From positions 310,001 through 374,000 of the forward strand of contig NZ_JACIEZ010000004.1 in assembly GCF_014197145.1 (NCBI RefSeq): DNA of 64,000 nt. The letters run 5' to 3'. Shown piece by piece: positions 60,370 through 64,000 of this stretch; the stretch's first letter is position 1, and every line of letters starts with the position of its first letter. The notes below the pieces were generated by a model. That model saw only the letters and a list, made by a program, of their open reading frames with translations. It made no database searches and had not been told where the DNA came from. Position numbers and translations under genes: made by a program. This stretch comes from Gellertiella hungarica. Lineage in GTDB: Bacteria; Pseudomonadota; Alphaproteobacteria; Rhizobiales; Rhizobiaceae.

Positions 60370-63310
60370 GGAGTCTCTCCCCTTCCGGATCAAAGAAATG
60401 CGGCGACACGATCTCCACCTCGGTTTCCGTGCCGGCGAGCAGGTTCACCGCCCGCATGCGGCGACCGATCTTCTGGTCGCCTGCCTTGAGATAACCGAGC
60501 GCGATATCGCAGCCGAGATGGGGCGAATGGACCTTCGAGGTCAGCCATCCACCGTCATTGGCAATCACGGGAGCCGCGCCGATCTCCAGAAAATGGCTGC
60601 CCGCCGTGAGCGTCGCGGTGGGATCGACCGGCTTCACGCCGACAAGCCTGTAGCCGTCGGGATCGTTCATGCCCTCGCGCTGGGAGAGCACCATGCCGAT
60701 CGAGTCCTTCTTCTTCGAGACCATCTTGCCGAGGCCCATGTTGAGGGCGGTCGACTGGCCGTTGAGTTCGTTGCCGGCCACGTGGCCCTTTTCCACGCGC
60801 ATCACGCCGAGCGCCTCGGTGCCGTAGACGACCGCGTCGAATTCGCGCCCCTCCTCCACCAGACGCCGGATGAGCGCGTCGCCATAGCGGGTCGGCACCG
60901 CGATTTCATAGGCGAGCTCGCCGGAAAAGCTGATGCGGAAAAGGCGGGCGCGCAGGCCGCCGATGGTGATGCTGCCGGCTGCCATGTAGGGGAAGGCGGC
61001 ATCGGAAATGTCCTGGTCCACCACCTTCTGCAGCAGGCGGCGGGCGTTCGGCCCGGCGACGGAGAACTGGGCCCAGGCTTCCGTCGTCGAGATCAGCTGC
61101 ACATCCATCTCCGGCCAGAGCACCTGGCGGCAATATTCCAGATGGCGGAAGACCGTGACGGCATTGGCCGTCGTGGTGGTCATCACATATTCGTTCTCGC
61201 CCATGCGCGCGGTCGTGCCGTCGTCGAAGACCATGCCGTCCTCGCGCAGCATCAGCCCGTAGCGGCAGCGCCCGACGGCCAGCGTCGAGAAGGTGTTGCA
61301 ATAGACCCGGTCGAGAAAGGCGCCGGCATCCGTGCCCTGGATATCGATCTTGCCGAGCGTGGTGACGTCGCAGATGCCGACGGATTTGCGCGTGGCCAGC
61401 ACCTCCCGGTCGACGCTCTGGCGCCAGTGGGTTTCGCCGGGCTTCGGCAGCCACTGGGTCCGCAGCCACATGCCGACCTCGACGAAGACGGCCCCCTGTT
61501 CTTCCGCCCATTTGTGCGAGGGCGTCAGCCGGAAGGGCTTGAACTCCTTGCCGCGGGAGCGGCCCGCAAGCGCTCCCATCGCAACCGGGGTGTAGGGCGG
61601 GCGGTAGACGGTCGTTCCGGTTTCGGGAATGGTCTGGCCGGTCAGCCCGGCCATGATCGCAAGACCCAGCACATTGCCGGTCTTGCCCTGATCGGTTGCC
61701 ATGCCAAGGGTGGTGTAGCGCTTCATGTGCTCGACGGAGGTGAAGTTCTCCTTGTGCGCGAGCTTGATGTCCTTGACCGTCACGTCGTTCTGCGGATCGA
61801 TCCAGGCGCGGCCCTTGCCGGAATTCACATACCATTTCGGCGTGATGGAGACGGGGGCGTCCTCCGCGTCCGGCACCGTGCCGGCGCTTGCCCGGATGCC
61901 CAGGTCCCCGAGCGCGGCCATCGCGGCCTGCTGGCCGCTCGTCAGGGCACCATGGGTGGACATCACACCTGCAGCGGCTCCGGCGGCCGAAAGGCCGGGC
62001 GGACCGCCCTCGCCCGGCACGAAGGCCTGAATGCCTTCGTTCCAGACCGGCCTTGCGCGGTGATGGGAGGCGATGTTCACGTTCGGGTTCCAGCCCCCGG
62101 AGACGCCGAGCGCGGTAACGGGCACCGTTTCCGTCCGGCCGCCGGCATGGCGGATGGTGATCGACCGAAGCCCGAGGCGGCCGTCGGCATCGATGACGTC
62201 CGCGCCCTTGAGATGGCGGATCCCGGGCAGCAGCGCGCCTTCGCTGCGGGCATCGATCACCGCCACCACGTCCACGCCCTTCGCCTGAAGGTCGGTCGCG
62301 GTGCGCAGGCCGTCGTCATTGTTGGTGAAGATGGCGCAGCTTTCGCCCACCCGCACCGCGTAACGGTTGGCATAGGTGCGCATGGCGCCCGCCAGCATGA
62401 TGCCGGGGCGATCGTTGTTCTCGAAGGCGATCGGCCGCTCGGTTGCGCCGCCGGCCAGAAGCGCCCGCCGGGCATAGATCCGCCAGAGCGTCTGGCGCGG
62501 CTTGCCCTCGGGCGGCACCGGAAGATGATCGGAAACCCGCTCCACGGCACCGTAGATGCCGTGGTCGAAGGCCCCGATGACCGTCGTGCGCAGCATGATC
62601 CGGACATTGGGCATGGCGGAGAGCTCCGCCGCCGCTTCCGCGGCCCACTCCGCTCCCGGTTTTCCCCCGACGGTCAGCGTTTCCGCATTCAGCCGCCCGC
62701 CGGGCCGGAAATCCTCGTCCGCCAGAATGACGCGCGCGCCCGCACGGCCTGCCGCAAGCGCGGCCATCAGGCCCGCCGGTCCGGCGCCGATGACGATGAG
62801 GTCGCAGTGCAGGAAACCCTTGTCGTAGCTGTCGGGATCCTCCTGGCGCGACAGGCTTCCGAGCCCCGCCGCCCGGCGGATGATCGGCTCGTAGACCTTT
62901 TCCCAGAAGGAGGCGGGCCACATGAAGGTCTTGTAGTAGAAGCCGGCGGTGAAGAAGGTGTTCAGCCGGTCGTTGATCGCCAGCGCATCGAAGGCGAGCG
63001 AAGGCCAGCGGTTCTGGCTCCGGGCCTCCAGCCCGTCGAAGAGTTCGGCCACGGTGGCGCGGGTGTTCGGCTCCTGCCGGGCACCGGCGCGCAGCTCCAC
63101 AAGCGCGTTCGGCTCTTCCGAGCCGGCGGAAAGCGGCCCGCGCGGGCGGTGGTACTTGAAGCTGCGGCCCATCAGCCGGACGCCATTGGCCAGCAGCGCC
63201 GAGGCAAGCGTATCGCCGGGGTGCCCGGCATAGGCAACGCCGTCGAAGGTGAAGCGGAGCGTTCTGGAGCGGTCGATCTGGCCGCCGGAAATGCGGTTCT
63301 GCTGGGTCAT
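60362..63310 (-). CDS. mgdC: N-methylglutamate dehydrogenase subunit C (sarcosine oxidase alpha-like)
   Basis: The 982-residue protein has in order: an N-terminal ferredoxin-like domain (RTLRFTFDGVAYAGHPGDTL), a dinucleotide-binding FAD/NAD domain (IGAGPAGLMAALAAGRAGAR, residues about 175-195), and a C-terminal GcvT-like H4F domain (residues 600-960, with ISFSGELAYEIAVPTRYGDA). This is the SoxA layout. The large subunit accepts the C1 unit on tetrahydrofolate. It overlaps mgdB by 4 bases and mgdD by 8. Confidence 0.9.
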   Translation of the reverse strand: MTQQNRISGGQIDRSRTLRFTFDGVAYAGHPGDTLASALLANGVRLMGRSFKYHRPRGPLSAGSEEPNALVELRAGARQEPNTRATVAELFDGLEARSQNRWPSLAFDALAINDRLNTFFTAGFYYKTFMWPASFWEKVYEPIIRRAAGLGSLSRQEDPDSYDKGFLHCDLIVIGAGPAGLMAALAAGRAGARVILADEDFRPGGRLNAETLTVGGKPGAEWAAEAAAELSAMPNVRIMLRTTVIGAFDHGIYGAVERVSDHLPVPPEGKPRQTLWRIYARRALLAGGATERPIAFENNDRPGIMLAGAMRTYANRYAVRVGESCAIFTNNDDGLRTATDLQAKGVDVVAVIDARSEGALLPGIRHLKGADVIDADGRLGLRSITIRHAGGRTETVPVTALGVSGGWNPNVNIASHHRARPVWNEGIQAFVPGEGGPPGLSAAGAAAGVMSTHGALTSGQQAAMAALGDLGIRASAGTVPDAEDAPVSITPKWYVNSGKGRAWIDPQNDVTVKDIKLAHKENFTSVEHMKRYTTLGMATDQGKTGNVLGLAIMAGLTGQTIPETGTTVYRPPYTPVAMGALAGRSRGKEFKPFRLTPSHKWAEEQGAVFVEVGMWLRTQWLPKPGETHWRQSVDREVLATRKSVGICDVTTLGKIDIQGTDAGAFLDRVYCNTFSTLAVGRCRYGLMLREDGMVFDDGTTARMGENEYVMTTTTANAVTVFRHLEYCRQVLWPEMDVQLISTTEAWAQFSVAGPNARRLLQKVVDQDISDAAFPYMAAGSITIGGLRARLFRISFSGELAYEIAVPTRYGDALIRRLVEEGREFDAVVYGTEALGVMRVEKGHVAGNELNGQSTALNMGLGKMVSKKKDSIGMVLSQREGMNDPDGYRLVGVKPVDPTATLTAGSHFLEIGAAPVIANDGGWLTSKVHSPHLGCDIALGYLKAGDQKIGRRMRAVNLLAGTETEVEIVSPHFFDPEGERLRG

Positions 63311-63591
63311 TTCGTTCTCCCCGCCGCCTTCGCCACGTCGCGGGCCAGTTCCACGCGGACGATCTCGTGCGTCACCGTGTTGCGCGTGACCACCAGCCAG
63401 GAGCGGTCACCCTGCTCGTGATACCAGAGCTCGCGATGCTCTCCGGCGGGGTTGTCGCGGTTGTAGAGATAGTCGTGAAAGGCCTCGATGCCTGCGGTGA
63501 GGCCATCGGGACGGTTCATCAGGCTCGCATCGCCCAGATAGACGAATTCCTGGGAGTCCCGCGGTCCGAGGATCGGATGATGGATGATCAT
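63307..63591 (-). CDS. mgdB: N-methylglutamate dehydrogenase subunit B (sarcosine oxidase delta-like, zinc cysteines lost)
   Basis: The 94-residue protein aligns with SoxD (GPRDSQEFVYLGDAS, then DNPAGEHRELWYHEQGDRSW and NTVTHEIVRVE). In sarcosine oxidase delta a CPxCGPRD motif and a later HxxxC hold zinc; here these read HPILGPRD and HEQGD, so all three cysteines are absent and only the histidine remains. Either this subunit lacks zinc or uses other ligands. It sits between subunits A and C with short spacing. Confidence 0.83.
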   Translation of the reverse strand: MIIHHPILGPRDSQEFVYLGDASLMNRPDGLTAGIEAFHDYLYNRDNPAGEHRELWYHEQGDRSWLVVTRNTVTHEIVRVELARDVAKAAGRTK

Positions 63592-63600
63592 GATGTCCCC

Positions 63601-64000
63601 TCAATGCAGGTTCGGCGTGGCGCCCTGGCCCTTTTCGTCGATCATCAGTCCTTTCAGGAACCGGTCGAAGCGATAGGCGCGGGCCGTGACATGCGGTTCG
63701 TCGCGGGCAAGCAGATGGGCAAAGCACCAGCCGGAGGCGGGCGTCGCCTTGAAGCCGCCATAGCACCAGCCGCCGTTGAAATAGAGCCCGTCCACAGGGG
63801 TCCGGTCGATGATGGGCGAACCGTCCATGGACATGTCCATGATGCCGCCCCAGGTGCGCAGGAGCCGCGCCCGCCCGATCGCCGGCATCAGCGCCATGCC
63901 GCCCTCGGCCACGTCCTCGATGACGGGGAGGTTGCCGCGCTGGGCATAGGAATTGTAGCCGTCGATGTCCCCGCCGAAGACGAGGCCGCCCTTGTCCGAC
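63601..64000 (-). CDS. mgdA: N-methylglutamate dehydrogenase subunit A (sarcosine oxidase beta-like), C-terminal part
   Basis: Only the last 132 codons lie in the window; the gene continues past the right edge. The fragment shows the end of a glycine/D-amino-acid oxidase (DAO) FAD domain: RLLRTWGGIMDMSMDGSPII, VDGLYFNGGWCYGGFKATPA and SGWCFAHLLARDEPH. SoxB-type beta subunits bind FAD and FMN and hold the amine-oxidising site. It is the first gene of the four-gene operon; its promoter is outside the window. Confidence 0.88.
   Translation of the reverse strand, partial: SDKGGLVFGGDIDGYNSYAQRGNLPVIEDVAEGGMALMPAIGRARLLRTWGGIMDMSMDGSPIIDRTPVDGLYFNGGWCYGGFKATPASGWCFAHLLARDEPHVTARAYRFDRFLKGLMIDEKGQGATPNLH

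Noticed and set aside
60248-63421. Open frame of about 1,050 codons on the + strand opposite mgdC
   Set aside because: Antisense shadow of the sarcosine-oxidase-alpha-like gene; no domain, no ribosome site of note.
1-64000. tRNA, rRNA, CRISPR arrays, insertion sequences or prophage genes
   Set aside because: None recognised on reading both strands; the hairpins found are single dyads and not regular spaced repeats.

Overview
The window is about 64 kb of GC-rich DNA (roughly two-thirds G+C by eye) from an alphaproteobacterium. The nirK-nirV-nnrR / norCBQD / norEF / nnrS / nnrU set with a pseudoazurin resembles the arrangement in rhizobia, so a member of the Hyphomicrobiales is my best guess; there is no rRNA gene to fix the taxon. 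I see no tRNA, rRNA, insertion sequence, prophage or CRISPR array. The window is almost wholly a chain of nitrogen- and one-carbon-metabolism operons.

Region 1 (1-3.8 kb, + strand) is the end of a DAB inorganic-carbon pump operon: a partial dabB, dabA and a translationally coupled DUF6671 protein.

Region 2 (3.8-18.5 kb) is a denitrification island for nitrite to N2O: pseudoazurin, an NnrR-type Crp/Fnr regulator, nirV, copper nitrite reductase nirK, nnrS, two DUF2249 proteins, nitric oxide reductase norCB with its maturation pair norQD, a 51-residue membrane protein, nnrU and norEF. Seven dyads of the form TTGYG-N4-SRCAA (most of them TTGCG-N4-CGCAA) lie in front of the separate transcription units, which points to one NnrR regulon. 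A KefB-type antiporter closes the region.

Region 3 (18.5-32.7 kb, + strand) is an amide-utilisation operon: sensor amiC, ANTAR antiterminator amiR, a Tat-exported binding protein with a five-component urea/amide-type ABC transporter, aliphatic amidase amiE, an NCS1 permease, a MetX-like alpha/beta hydrolase, and a CbbQ/CbbO-type AAA+ and VWA pair. The leaders before amiC and before the transporter each hold a stem-loop with an A1/G4 hexaloop followed by an intrinsic terminator, as expected for AmiR antitermination. The second leader has an additional terminator.

Region 4 (32.7-38.4 kb) is an accessory stretch. It holds an unrecognised three-gene minus-strand module (a 71-aa protein, a 466-aa protein, and a decayed tandem copy of the latter), a TetR/phloretin-hydrolase-like divergent pair around a perfect 29-bp palindrome, and a TetR/DUF1772-like operon with its own 15-bp palindrome.

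Region 5 (38.4-64 kb) encodes a complete route for methylated amines: tmm (TMA to TMAO), tdm (TMAO to dimethylamine plus formaldehyde), dmmDABC (dimethylamine to methylamine), gmaS, mgsABC and a sarcosine-oxidase-like tetramer best read as mgdABCD (methylamine through gamma-glutamylmethylamide and N-methylglutamate to glutamate plus a C1 unit). It also has two APC permeases, one with three small membrane-protein genes in front of it, two GlxA/GbdR-type AraC regulators and an XRE-cupin regulator. A recurring TTTTCCT-N3-G-N2-AAA element in front of tmm, tdm and the XRE gene is a candidate operator.
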